Shown here piece after piece: positions 11,147-22,634 of a stretch of 64,000 bases of DNA. Made by a program: the position numbers and the translations under genes. The notes beneath the pieces are model-generated. The model searched no databases, was not told the DNA's origin, and saw only the letters and a program-made list of their open reading frames with translations. The first letter of the stretch is position 1, and each line of letters opens with the position of its first letter. This stretch comes from Pseudisothecium myosuroides (taxonomy: Eukaryota > Streptophyta > Bryopsida > Hypnales > Lembophyllaceae), in contig OX637292.1 of assembly GCA_951799445.1 (NCBI GenBank), positions 17,053,296 to 17,117,295 of the forward strand, read 5' to 3'.

Positions 11147-12797
11147 CTAAAGGCCCCCCAAAGCGGCATCGCCAAGGTACGGTGGGGGGTGACTTTAGGA
11201 TTAGTGCAAGATACAAAACAAAAGACTCTTAACTTCACAAGTTAGATCACGTCACGTACAAGGGGGAGAGAGAGGCTCTCCAACTACAACAAAGTACAAA
11301 AACACCGCACAAAGAGTACACAAAGCAAGGTAGAAGGACGCCCAAGGACCTTCAAAGCTTGAAAATAAGCAACAATGGAGCCAAAAGTGCTCCGAAAACA
11401 CCGTAGAGGTTTTTGGCTTGAAACGCCAAAATATCCAAAATAACTTGGACCCACGGACCCAAAACAAGAATTGGGGGTGTTCTAGAGAGAAAAATGGGGC
11501 CCTTATATAGGTTTCCAAGGGCTCACCCCTCCCTCTAGAGTTCTAAGGTAACCTTATCAACGGGGATTTTCATCCTCATCCTCAAAGATTTTCATCCTAC
11601 ATCCTAAATTTCTACTTCTACCATCTATGCTGAACCAACATCCTAACTTTTGGAGATTAGCTCCAATCGCCGAACGGATTGCGCCGTTGGATCCAGAACG
11701 CCGTGTTTAGTCCTAGACTCATTTATCCCCCGTACCGAGGCCAAAAACCCATCGTAGGCTAATTTAGTTTAAAAACCAAATTGTGGTAAAATCCTAGATC
11801 TTGGGGGTCTCCTATTTTGAAAAATGTGAATAGCCTAGGGTCTCCGGTAGGTGCGAGAGAGTCGGGAAGGACTTTTGGTTGACTTCGTTTCGCCATCGTA
11901 TGGTCCCGGAATGCCGGTCAACGTAGCGGGGACCCCGCCACGTGGTTAATTCCCGAGGAATCTCGCCGGTTCGGGTACTTGCCGCTATCGGAATGTCGTG
12001 AAACTTCACGGAGCGCATTATTAACATAAAACAAGCTAGTCTAATTTTTAGTGAGATTTTATTGTAATCTGGATAATTTCCATGAAATTCTTGTTGGAGG
12101 TTAGGAGGGTTGACCACCCGGAAAAAGGTTCTTCTGCAAGTCGGAAGATGCCGGGATTTTTCACGTGACCTCTCAGGGAGTCGCATGAAAGATGTGCGGG
12201 TGTGTTTCCGTACTTGGCACGATTGGTCAATGGAGATTTAAACTGGACTTCTCCTTGAATCAGTGACGGTGCGGGAATCTTCTGCAGGTGGAGGAATCTT
12301 GGCGAACCGATTTCGCTGTTGGACTCCTGGCATGGGATTCACCCTAGAACACCATCCTTGGGCTGTAGATTCCTCCACGGCCCGGTCTTGCGTGAGTGGC
12401 TCCTGCATGCTAACAATCGGGATTTTGGGAATTTGTCGATCTAATGGGGAATTCTAAATCTAACTCTAGGACCCGACCTAGTGGCCTCGCTGTGGATCCC
12501 TCGGACCGACCTAGCCATGAATCGCCACATTCATGGTGGGATTTAGCCCTTTTGGGGCTGTGTGACTCGAATCCTCCAAATCTAATCTTTTCGTTATTTT
12601 TATACCATTTTTGGCAAGGTTTGGGGGATTCTAAGTAAGAAACACAAATCTAGACCAAATACTATAATGGGTATGACACAACCCTATTTCGGTTCTACAC
12701 TCTTTTTATGGATTTTTCTATATTTTTATCAACTTTAAATTGCAAATTTCCAAAAAAATAATTCTACGAGTCCCAAGTGACAAATTGGGAGCTCACA
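11147..12797 (-). mobile_element. LTR-like arm A, minus orientation
   Basis: Reverse-complement counterpart of 5836-7803, starting at TGTGAGCTCCC (12797) and reaching CCTTTAG at 11147. It has its own TATA box (11501-11510) and lacks the foldback present in arm A1. It ends inside sequence unrelated to that following arm A1. Confidence 0.6.
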
Positions 12798-12802
12798 TAT
12801 GG

Positions 12803-12985
12803 TCTCCCCTTGGAATGGCGAACCTTTGACGTTAAAACCTAGAAGAGTTTGACATTTTTTTATGATTCCCCTATGACGGCGAAGCTTTGATTATAGGTCT
12901 TAGAAAAGTTGGCATTTTTTATGATCTCTTCCATGACGGCGAAGCTTTGATCCTAGGGTCTAGAAAAGTTTGGCATTTTTTACAA
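12803..12985. repeat. Tandem array carrying GACGGCGAAGCTTTGA
   Basis: Three units of about 65-70 bp, each with the motif followed by a TCTAGAAAAGTTTGGCATTTTT-like block. The motif is the reverse complement of that in the array at 10706-11062. Confidence 0.7.
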
Positions 12986-13967
12986 AGTACCAAGTGATTC
13001 CCTATCTTAGTTTCCAAATATCCACGTGAGGATATTTCCGTTATTTTCAAATATCCATGATTCTTGAAAATAAGAGTCAAGTCTAGGCAAAACCATCCTC
13101 TAGTGCATGGAATAGTGGATCACCTAGTCCCGCCAAATTAGCATTTAGAACTAGCATTTAGAACCAACATCTAGAACTAGCAATTAGAACCAGCCTTGGA
13201 ACCAACAAGAAAAAACAGAATTAGGACCAACAAAGGGCCAAGGAGTCAGGACAATCCAGCAGGTGCCAGGGGAGTCGGGGTCGTCCAGCAAGGGCTGGGG
13301 AGTCGGGGTTGGAAAATTTATGGAGTTTCAAAAATAGTTGGAGCTACAAATTCTAGAGTTGAAGAAAACAACTTGAAACTTAAAAAACTTAAAGCTTATA
13401 AAGCTTGGAGTTGTAAAACGGGAAAAGTATGGAGTCAACATTGGACTTAGGCTAAAACTATTAACGGAAGAGACATAGGGTCTAGGGAGGAAAAGCTCTA
13501 CTAGTGCCAAGAGAGCTCCTTGTAGACAAAAATTAGCTCTCCAACAACTTGCAACCCACCCAAGCACAAAACTCACAAGTAAAGATCAAGGGAAGATGGG
13601 GAAGACAATATAGGAGAATTAGGAGAGAGAAGATGAATAGGGTGGAAGAGATTAGATAGGGGGCAAGGGAAGGAAATCTTGTTAGGACCCTTATGACCAT
13701 TAGACTTGGATGGAGGGATGACAAGTGTAAGACTTCATGTAAGAGGGAAGAGCACCATTAAAGTCCTTGGAACTTAAAGCTATAGTTGTAAGACACCCAT
13801 CAATACATTTGGTGGAATAATAAGTTAGTAACATTGTAGAAGAAGTGAGGAGAAGAAAAAGAAGGAAGAGGGAAAGAAAGGAAGTTAGATAGATTGTACA
13901 ATATTTCTTACAAATAAGTGGTGAGCTTTTACACAAAAATCCAAACAACCAAACAAAGGATTACAAT
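12986..13967. other. Spacer X between arm A2 and module B2
   Basis: No gene seen. 13138-13215 holds a degenerate tandem array of GCATTTAGAACTA units. 13240-13315 has a short GGGGAGTCGGGGT repeat. The remainder is purine-rich on the plus strand (13450-13950). Confidence 0.45.
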
Positions 13968-14404
13968 GGAACACGAGGACGCATACGTGAATGTGGACGA
14001 GGTCATTTCTAACACCACCAGTGACAAGGTAAGTCTTTGAACTAACCCTTGGTGTTTTTTCCTAATTAGCTTTGATTTCTTGAATTAGTCTTAAATCCAC
14101 AATTAGGAAAGTGAAGATTAGTTAGGAAGTAAAACCTAGAGTTAAATTTAGGAAGTCGAATTTAAAGTTAGATTTAGGAAGTAGAATTTTAGAATTAAAT
14201 TGAGAAAGTAAAAGTAGAGTTAATTTTAGGAGTTAAAGTTCTAGAGTTAAATTAGAAGTTAAAATTTAGAGTAGAATCTACGAGTAAAAGTCAAACCGTA
14301 GAGTTAAACTTAGAGGTTAATTCTTACAGTAAGTTATAGAAATAAAAATCTAGAGTTAAAAAATATAAAGTTAAACTTAGAGGTTAAATTTTAGAGTTAG
14401 TTAT

Positions 14405-15600
14405 CCCCTAAAGGACCGTTGTCTTTGGAGGACAAATGCGTTTTGGAGCAAGTACCTACGGGCTGAAATTTTGTTGTGATTTTTTGAAACTCTTTTTGGA
14501 GATAGAAAAACTGATAAGCATTAGAGGAGATTCAGGCCTCTAAGAGACTGCGAGTTTTTGGACTGTGGAACTCTGCAGGAATGCTAAGACGCTACCAAAT
14601 GGCCAGTCTAAAGTGGACAAGCGGTTGGTCCGTTAAATTTTATTTTTTTTGAATTTTTTTAGTATACTTCCAACGTATTAATAATTTATTATTTTTTTTT
14701 TTAATAATTTTTTTTTCTGACAGCAGTGCGCTGTTCTCAGCATTGGGAACAACCCTGAAATGGTCTTCCGGAGGCTCAAATCTCCTTTAATGCTTTGTGG
14801 GAATATAATTTATTTCACAATCGGTGCCCGGGAACAAAAGTTATGACCAAACAAGCTCAAAACAGAGGACGGGAGGCAGCTTGGGTAGCAAAAAAAAATG
14901 GACAAAAATTTGAATTTGAATTTTTTTTCTCATAGATTATATTTTTTTCTATCCAAAAAGCTTTGATTCATTTCATTTGGATTTGTTATAAGAAAGTTAT
15001 GGACATTCTTGCTTTTGGGGCAATTAGAGCATCTTCTTAAAAAAAAAACCTTGTAGGATTCATTTCTGAATGCAATTTTTTCAATTTTTCAATTTTTTTA
15101 TTTTTACATGGTCTGATTTATTTTCTAGAAAAATATCATCATTGGGATTAGTGCATTTTAATTCCATCTAAAATATATTAATATTTTAGATATTCCTTCT
15201 ATTATATACCTACTTCTATTTAACAATTTTTGTAAGAATTACAATTAAGTTTTTTTGAATTTTTTTCCTAGACTCTCAACTCAATTCTCTACTATAATGA
15301 TTTAAAGCTCAAAACTCTGTAGTGCAAAAATTTTAAGTTAAAAATGTTCAAAGTCAACAAATCTAGTCCCGCAATGTGCTCAAAAACTTGTTTTTTTTTC
15401 ACTTTAAACACAGATATCTTGCAATCTGTGCGGTCAAAAATTCTGAAATTTTTTCCACACACTCTCATACTAGTTAGGTGTAAGATCGTATGGTTAGATG
15501 TGGAAAAAAATAATAATTTTCAACTTTTTTTACTCTTTACTATAGGTATAACAGTTTTGAATGTTTTTTTGGCAGAAAAAAGGCCTTGGTCTTTTAGGGG
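14405..15600. mobile_element. M-family element, copy 2 (TTAT target), interrupted
   Basis: Reverse-orientation relative of the element at 4744-5666, with ends CCCCTAAAGGACC and GGTCTTTTAGGGG. It is flanked by TTAT at 14401-14404 and 15601-15604. The surrounding array has uninterrupted units (AGTTAGTTATAGAAGTAAAA near 15668-15690) that serve as empty sites with a single TTAT. Removing the nested L element (14520-14791) and its duplicated GC leaves 922 bp, against 923 bp in copy 1. Confidence 0.8.
14520..14791. mobile_element. L-family element nested in M copy 2
   Basis: 272 bp, ends ATTAGAGGAGATTCAGGCC and GGCTCAAATCTCCTTTAAT, with GC on both sides (14518-14519, 14792-14793). The uninterrupted M copy 1 reads GATAAGCTTTGTG at this point, fixing the insertion site. 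The middle is T-rich. No coding capacity. Confidence 0.75.
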
Positions 15601-17246
15601 TTATGGAAGTAAAAATATAGAGTTAAAAGTGAAAATATAGAGTTAAACTTAGAGGTTAAGCTTTAGAGTTAGTTATAGAAGTAAAATCCTAGAATTAAAA
15701 TATAGAGTTAAACTTAGAGGTTAAATTTTACAGTTAGTTATAGAAATAAAATTCTAGAGTTAGAAGTCAAAATTTAGAGTTAATTTTAGAAGTAGACACT
15801 TAGAATTAACCTTAGAGGTTAAAATCTAAAATTCTACCAGAAATTAAAAAAGAAAAAGGTAGTCTTAGGGGTTCATGGAAGGGACATAGGGAATCCCATT
15901 TTGACCAGTTAGGGTTGTTGAAAATGGCCCCAACTACCCTTGACATAGGATAAATATTTAGGACAATAGAATTCCAATATTAGATCACCGCGACACCTGA
16001 TAATAGGCAGTTAGCTTAGAAGTCGCATCACTCGCATCTCCAAGTATTTCTTTTGTTCATCCACGAAACTTAGGAAACATTAGCAAGATCCATTGCTTGG
16101 AAGGCACAGTGGACCGCACTCACAACACTTCTTAAATCAAAAGTGGATAAAAATTAAGAACCTGGTCGTGTTCGCTTCATTACCAAGGATGGGTAATCAA
16201 GTGCCTACAAAGAGCCTTTGGGAATGAAGTTTGAATAAAGTTTGTCTCACCCCATTCCAATTTGTATAGAAGAAGTTATTGATTTTCAAAGATTCTTAAC
16301 ACTTAAATTTATCAGAAATAGGAAAATAACTAATGAAAAGCCCTCAAAAAAATCAAATTAAGCCATTAAGCACATATTAGGATCTAAAGTGGATGGATGT
16401 GCTTTTGGTACATTAAAGAATCTCTACAAAAAGAGGTACATATGTTTGCAATTTCATTAAATTGAATCAAGAAGTTTCAAATATTTTATTATAAATAATT
16501 TTAAATAAATAAATTAAAGGGATTTAATCCCTAATGGTTTGCACATCCCCCCAAAAGATGTTTAGTGGTCAACATTTATCATAACTTTGAAAATCAATAT
16601 TTTGGGTATTTGATTTATACTAAGACAATGAAGGTTGACAAGTTTTGATTCTACTCCATTTTAAAATCTTGAAAAAATTCAAAAATTCAAAAAAATTATT
16701 GCAATTGCAAATTCAATGTGTTAAAATCCAAATTACAAAATATTGTGTGTTTTTCATTTGAATTTTCTTCTTCAATTCTTAAGAAATAAAATTTAAAAAT
16801 TATATTTATCATTCTAAAATTTATGTATGGTAAAAATTGCAAATTCCAAGTATTCTTGTGTATATTAGAATTGATATATTTATTCCAAAATTTTGTTTGA
16901 AAAAACAAATAGTTTGATTTTTTCATCAAATTTTTTGTAGAAAATAAAAATCAATAGAAAATACATTTTTGACAAGTTCAAAATATTAAAGTTCTATATA
17001 TTAATTCTACAAGGAAAAATTTAGCTCGGTAGTGGAATTTGATTTGAAAATCATTGGCAAGGGTGTTTAGGTTGTCAATAATAAAATATTCAGTTGACAA
17101 ATTTTACACTCATTTTGATTGCTACTTGTACAATTTAAATTAATTAAACTATTTTGAGATTTTTATTGATTTGTTTTTATTTTTTGCTACAAAATTATAA
17201 CAATGACAATATTTCACAAGACAAATTTTATTTTTTTGCATTAATA

Positions 17247-18519
17247 GACTATCTCCTCAAAGAGGTAGGTAGCCCCGCCTTGGCCCTCCCTCCAAAGTGT
17301 AAAATCAACAACTGTACGATGAAATTAAAAAAAACAAGATCGCTCTTTGTTGTCATGTGATGTAAATTTTTTTTACATGTTGAAGCCGTTGTTGGTTGTG
17401 GTTTTGTCTTTGCCACTTTATCTCTGCCACTTCACTTTGTCTCTGCAGCTTCGTTTTGTTTGGGGGTATCTTCTCGTTTTCTATGCACCAAGTTTCTTTG
17501 AGCTGATTTGTTGTCTCTAGTTTTTACAAATCTTTAGTGCAAGCCCATTAGGTCTTGTATTCCAATATTCAGAGCATTTTTTTAATCTTCTGAGTTTTAC
17601 ATGTCGATAGGATGTTCAAGAGCAAAGAGAGACCAAATTTGCCAAGAAATTATTTGAGCACATTCAACTTTCTATAGAAGGAGATAGAACAAAATACAAA
17701 AAGTGGACCAAAGATGAAGGATTTTTGTAAGTCTTCAACTATTATTTGCTTTTGCACGAGCCAACTGCCTATTGGTTTATATTCAACTTGAAATTAACTC
17801 ATTTTGATATTATTTTCACAAGTAATCAACTAGCTTGACGAATGTAGAGGAAAATTTTGCGATGTAATGTCTAATTAGTCAATTTACACCACTGCGTGTA
17901 GTATTTGGAGGAAAATTGGAAGAATTAAGGTTGGGCAATTTGTATCTTGAATTGTAAGGATACTAATGCTTTGGATTGCAGTGGAATGGGATGCCCGTGA
18001 ATTTTAAATAAGGAATTTAGCATTACAATGTGTTTGAAATTTGAATTTTATAATAGCTGTATAATTATTAATTGGTAGTTTTTGTTATTATTGTTGTTAA
18101 TGCATTCTAATCCACATGTTTCATTTTAGATTATAATTATTACTGGTAGTCTTTGTTATTTTTGTTGTTATTGCTTTCTAATGCTTTTTATTTTTATTTT
18201 TGAATGCTCTTCTCTTCATTTGTGGACAATTTCAAGAGCTAGAAGGAGACAAAAAGGAGAAGAAGATATGAGATTGAAGTCAAAGTTGTTGAAGAGATTA
18301 GGATTTAGGATTGAATGTAAAAGTTTTACATTCAATGGAAAAATGGATAATGTACCCCTTTTAGAATTTGTATAAACTTTTTACAACCAATGGAGATTGA
18401 CACTAGCTTGTATCCTTCTTATAAATCATGTATACATGTTTTTTTATTTGTATTTGACCCCGTATTTGACATAGTTTGTCACTATCACTTCAAAAGAGGT
18501 ATGCATATACACATACATT
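17247..18519. other. Segment in R copy 1 missing from R2
   Basis: R2 goes directly from the equivalent of 17245 to that of 18520 (near 48239). Near-direct repeats TCAAAGAGGTA (17256-17266) and TCAAAAGAGGTA (18490-18501) lie close to the two borders. The segment contains an exon-like frame (17611-17726) and a short open stretch near 18230-18375. Whether it is an insertion here or a deletion in R2 cannot be decided. Confidence 0.5.
17611..17726 (+). pseudogene. Exon-like fragment, unrecognised
   Basis: A 116-bp stretch sits between an AG acceptor (CGATAG) and a GTAAGT donor. It reads in one frame as a charged, helical peptide (DVQEQRETKFAKKLFEHIQL, continuing to KWTKDEGF). It has no start codon and I recognise no family. 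It may be an exon caught in a transposed segment or simply chance; probability is modest. Confidence 0.3.
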
Positions 18520-18651
18520 CATAATATCTTGTAATGAATATATAATATTAATACTTGTATACAATTCAAAAGGCTAAATTTAACTTAGACAAGATGTTTG
18601 ACCATTTTGCAATGAATCTTGTTTTTTATAGGTTAACAGCTCGCCATTTAA

Positions 18652-19576
18652 CCCCTAAAGTTCCTTGACTATGTTCTCACCCAAAATGCTCCAAAACTGC
18701 CATTTCTAGTACAAGTACCAAAATTTTGAAAAATATCATTTTTGGAGAAATGTAACCGTAGGATCTTGTAGTACTCTGGTTTGAGAATATGTGGAAAAAA
18801 TTTCAGAAATTTCCATTGGGTAGATTGAAAGATATTAGCGTTTGAAGTGGCAAAAGTCCTTTTTTTGGCCCTGCGAAAAACCAGGCAGCTGCACTTCACA
18901 AGGTCAGATTATTATGAAAAAAATTCCAAAATGGTTGTGCTTCTTTGGATTCATTCTTTAGGTCAAGTTGACTACATGCTTGAAAATTTTCAGATTATTT
19001 GGAATTGTACAACATATAGGAAAAAAATAGTAAGTAGAAAGAAGTAGAGAATGGTTTAAAACACTAAATTGTTAAGAAGTTAATTATGGAATTGAAAAAT
19101 GCCAATCCCAATGGTTGCAATGTTGTAATAAACAATCTACATCCTACAATATTATTTTTTTTGAAAAATATTGAAAATTGAGTGAAAAAAATGACTTCAA
19201 AGTTTATTTTAGAGTAGACAATCCATAACTGCCCGCAAACTAGAAATCCTCATAACGTTTGACTCATTGATCAGAATGGAATGATTCAAAGCTTTCCACG
19301 TATATATAAATCTAATAAACCAATTTCAAATTTTTATTTTTGAAAAAAGTGATTTTTTCTGATCTGCCCGGACTGCCCGAGTTGAGAAACAAACAACATA
19401 TTAGGCCATAACTTTTGACTCGTATTTCCAAATGTCATGAAATTTGGTGCACATGAAAGATATTCCTCGTCCCCACCTTCTGTAAAAATTTCAGCCCAAA
19501 ATATGCAAATCTCTAGTCACACGTACCTGCCCAAAATTTCTATGTTGCCAAAAAAGGCATGTTGGTCCTTTAGGGG
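18652..19576. mobile_element. M-family element, copy 3
   Basis: 925 bp, ends CCCCTAAAG and CTTTAGGGG, flanked by TTAA (18648-18651, 19577-19580). Diverged from copy 1 but with the same internal order (segments around TATCTTG/ATATTAG, CATAACTTT, GCCCGG). No coding frame. Confidence 0.75.
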
Positions 19577-19582
19577 TTAAGA

Positions 19583-19885
19583 GAAAGCTCTATGCATGAA
19601 CTCAAGGAGTGCAAGGGCTTTATTTTATGGCATTTGAACATGCAATGTGAAAGTTACAGATTTTCCAAAATAAAAGATAATTTAATTCAATTCTTGAATT
19701 TGTAAAAGCTTTGAAATTCAACAACTTTCTCACCGTAGATTTAAACACCACAAAACAAGGTCCATGGACCCCTCCTTGCCAAGAGCTTTCAAGTAGTTGC
19801 AAGAACGCGGCAGCCCACTTTACAGTTTCTTAGATCTCAACATATCAAACAAACAAAACAAAACAACATAACTTAAGGTATAAAT
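19583..19885. repeat. D-family satellite-like unit
   Basis: One foldback-like unit: GAGTGCAAGGGCTTT and related text in one half pair with AACACCACAAAACAAGG and CTTGCCAAGAGCTTTC in the other. Related to the arrays at 32236-33625 and 44392-46905. Confidence 0.55.
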
Positions 19886-20779
19886 TTGGCAAAAATGCAC
19901 TCCTAAGGTGACCTCAGGCTACGGTATATGGTAGCACTGTCCACGTTGCCGGCTCACACAACGTAGCCACATGTATTGTCCCACCGTCTTGGAAATGAAA
20001 TGGTTTGGGTACTCCCAGTCACAGTTCACCACCAACTTGGTCATGAGGTCTGCCAGCCTCGATCGCAAATTGTGTCATTGTAGAGGAGCTTGACTGCATC
20101 AGAATGCAAGGTTCGATCCATATCATGATACTTCAAACCACAGAGATCAGATTGTCATTGCTTTCAGAGTTCATTGAGGGCAACAACGAAGCAGCCAACA
20201 AGCAGAGGTACTATTAAAAAGAAATTCACCGGTTGAATTGGGCAAAACAAGTCCTCTTCGTCTTCGGGAACATCAGTAACTGGATTTGCGAAGATCAAGG
20301 GAATCCTGCCATTGGGGATGGTTTGGAGACGTTGTGCGTGTACATGCCGCTCACACTCACGTTAGGCTACCGGTCCTGCAGTTTTTTTTGAAGGACTGCT
20401 ATCTCACGTGCATGTGTTCTGGCTTGTTTCAGTACGTGATTATCAGAAGTTTCCCAGATTCTAGCTAGCATTTGTTCTCGGAAGCATAGTCCGGGGAGTA
20501 TTTTAGCTCAACCGGCTAAACTCCTACAGTTTCTTGGACCAACCGGTTGTTTGAAGTATTTTCTCGGCTAGGCCTTTAAAAAAAAAGAATATTCTTTGAT
20601 TTTCCTCTTAAATGATCGATTTTTTTCCGAAGATTTTGAAATCGATTAGGCAATTCCTAATTTCAACCGGCTAACTTGTAACTAACTGCCGGCACTCCCC
20701 GTTCATTGCTCGGAAGGGGGGGATCAGGTCAATTACTGTTGGCGGCAGAGAGAGAATCAGTGACACAAAGTCTTCTATT
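19886..20779. repeat. Diverged duplicate of the receptor-kinase upstream region
   Basis: Same orientation and order as 26381-27403 (shared phrases from TTTGGCAAAAA through GAGGGCAACAACGAAGCAGC to GGATCAGGTCAATTACTGTT). It lacks about 390 bp present in the other copy after 26617, and has about 220 extra bases at 20490-20715. No lectin kinase sequence follows; the similarity ends near 20779. Confidence 0.65.
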
Positions 20780-20995
20780 CGAGCTAATTAGAAACCAGAA
20801 GTAGTGAAGTTCATTGCATTTGTAGGTCAAGAACTATGTAGAATTGAACAGAAGGAAGTCCTCATATGACCTGATCGAGCCTAGTAAGAGTATCTTGAGG
20901 TTGAATTGGAATCTCTTGGTCTTTGGGGGATTCAGGTTGAAAACATTGACCCCAATTTCTCCTCACCATTTAAATGGTGTTGTAAAGTTTGACCA

Positions 20996-21330
20996 GTGAG
21001 TGCTCATTTCAACACCAAGTACTTCTTATGGAAGGCGGACATTGTGGTGTATCCCTGTGGTACACACTCAAATGGAAGCACAAGCGTATTTTTTCTGACA
21101 TTACTATTGATGAATGGTGATGCAGTATCCTCCTGGCACAAATTTCCAACCAAAGCTTGGAATGTCTATTTTCTCCTTTTCAAGGTTGGGACTAGTAAGG
21201 TCATGACACATGTCCCAAAGTAGTGACCAAGAAAGTAGGAAGTAATGAGTGGGAAAATGATTGGAATTGGAAGAGCCTAGATGTTGGCTATGGACCCTGA
21301 GCACTTTTTGGCTCCCAAAATTCATAGTAA
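20996..21330 (+). pseudogene. MATH-domain-like relic
   Basis: One frame gives YFLWKADIVVYPCGTHSNG, then about 20 residues later WHKFPTKAWNVYFLLFKVG. The order (W..xIxxYP.G, hydrophobic strand, W..F....xxLxL) matches the core of MATH/TRAF domains of plant BTB or ubiquitin-protease proteins. It lacks an upstream start and the frame closes at 21221. A related broken copy lies at 24470-24860. Assignment to MATH is by pattern only. Confidence 0.4.
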
Positions 21331-22262
21331 TTTCAATTCAAGGAATAAAGTTACCGAAAAATTTGCATTCCCCGTGATTTCTATCTTTCTACACACCAGA
21401 AAATTTACATGGCCTTATGCTGCTCAAGAACATGTGCAGAATTGCTAAAGTGATTGGCTATGGGTGGTTCTACTATAGTTTCCTTTCTTTTTTTCCAATG
21501 TAATTTCTTGTCATTTTCATCATTTCTCATTTTCTTTAACAGTTGTTTCATTTGTTTCAATAGTGGTTGAGAGCATAAATTATACTACAAGGAGAACATG
21601 ATTGAGGGCAACGGGACAAACGGTACAACCTCTTGTTTGAATCGGCATCAACCTTTCACACTTGGAACACTTGTGCCATGCTGTGGATTAGACATTCGGT
21701 TATATTCTCTGTGATAGCCGTTTCGACCTAAAACCCTCACCTTGGCACTGGATTTCTGTTTTTGTCACACATTCGAGCTAATTGGAAACCATTCTTCACC
21801 GTAACTTGATCTTTGACTGTGATTTGATTATGTTGGGCGAAACTTTTTGGACTTTAAATGAATGTGAAACACGAGTTTCCAATTGAATCGATCACTCGTT
21901 GGAATTTCATCATTTGTCGAGAATTTGCAACATTGTCAGTAGCTTTGTGTTTTTGTTTGATAAGTGGCTTTTCCATGAAACTTTCAATCTCAAGACACAC
22001 AGCGTCTTCACGCATTCCAACCCAAAAGTGAGCCATTTTGAATCATGACCTAATCCTCTGAAATTGGCTCATATTTGAGGTCTGTGGAGGAAACAATCCT
22101 AATTTGGAACGAAATAGTAGTGAAAATATGACAAAAAAAACATTTAAAAAAAGAAATTCAGACTTAGGGTTGCTTGATGAGGATGTTGCAAAGCGGGTAT
22201 AACCTTCGCTTCTCCAAAAGGAGCGGAGCACAGCCTTCAGTGAGACACTTCCGACCGGAACT
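21331..22262. other. Low-copy sequence without a clear gene
   Basis: Minus-strand 21595-21685 reads WHKCSKCERLMPIQTRGC and continues to TVCP, a C-x2-C, then C-x2-C arrangement that could bind zinc. A CAG splice acceptor lies just upstream, and a stop codon precedes it. The minus frame at 21854-22036 is open for 60 codons. Neither belongs to a family I can name. Confidence 0.3.
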
Positions 22263-22634
22263 ATGGCGAGGATTCATGATTCTGGAATGATAATGAAAAT
22301 GTCAAACTTAGGGCTCAAGCAACAATTGAAGCTCGAGGACGCCGTTCATCAACTTGGCGCTCTGTCTGAAGGCAACGAAAAGAGCCCCAGAAAGAAAGAG
22401 AAGGTGTCTTTAGGTCTGGAGAGACTGAAGAGAAGCCCCTACCTGGAGAAGTTCCAAATGAGTCCAAGGCAAAGACCCAAATTGATCACGTACAAAAAAG
22501 AGATTGTCCTGCCAAGGGCATACAAGGATTTCCAAACTGTGGAGTTTCATAGGCCTTCTGTCGAAGCCACGCAAGAATATTGTCCAGTTGAAATTCATGA
22601 CAAAGATACTTCATCAGAGGAGAAATACTCATGA
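22263..22634 (+). CDS. Hypothetical 123-residue frame
   Basis: ATG in reasonable context (ACTATGGCG), 123 codons, then TGA. The product is basic and lysine/arginine-rich in the middle (EKSPRKKEKV, MSPRQRPKLI), with no signal peptide or membrane segment. I recognise no domain. The surrounding DNA is less AT-rich than the repeats, so a genuine exon is possible, but so is chance. The opposite strand also has open stretches here with a leucine-rich flavour that I could not confirm. Confidence 0.25.
   Translation: MARIHDSGMIMKMSNLGLKQQLKLEDAVHQLGALSEGNEKSPRKKEKVSLGLERLKRSPYLEKFQMSPRQRPKLITYKKEIVLPRAYKDFQTVEFHRPSVEATQEYCPVEIHDKDTSSEEKYS

Larger units (their letters stand above)
13968..16212 (-). 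repeat. Module B of the LTR-like complex, minus orientation
   Basis: Reverse-complement counterpart of 7911-9460, carrying the same degenerate array (here TTAGAGTTAAACTTAGAGG phrases, 14120-14400 and 15605-15830). An M element (14405-15600) was inserted in that array. It ends at 16212, where repeat R resumes. Confidence 0.5.
16213..18647. repeat. Dispersed repeat R, copy 1, right half
   Basis: It resumes repeat R from the point lost at 5835 and runs colinear with about 47215-48335 of R2. Strong anchors lie at 16330-16440, 16500-16660, 17060-17110 and 18525-18610. It holds about 1.27 kb (17247-18519) that R2 lacks. Confidence 0.75.
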
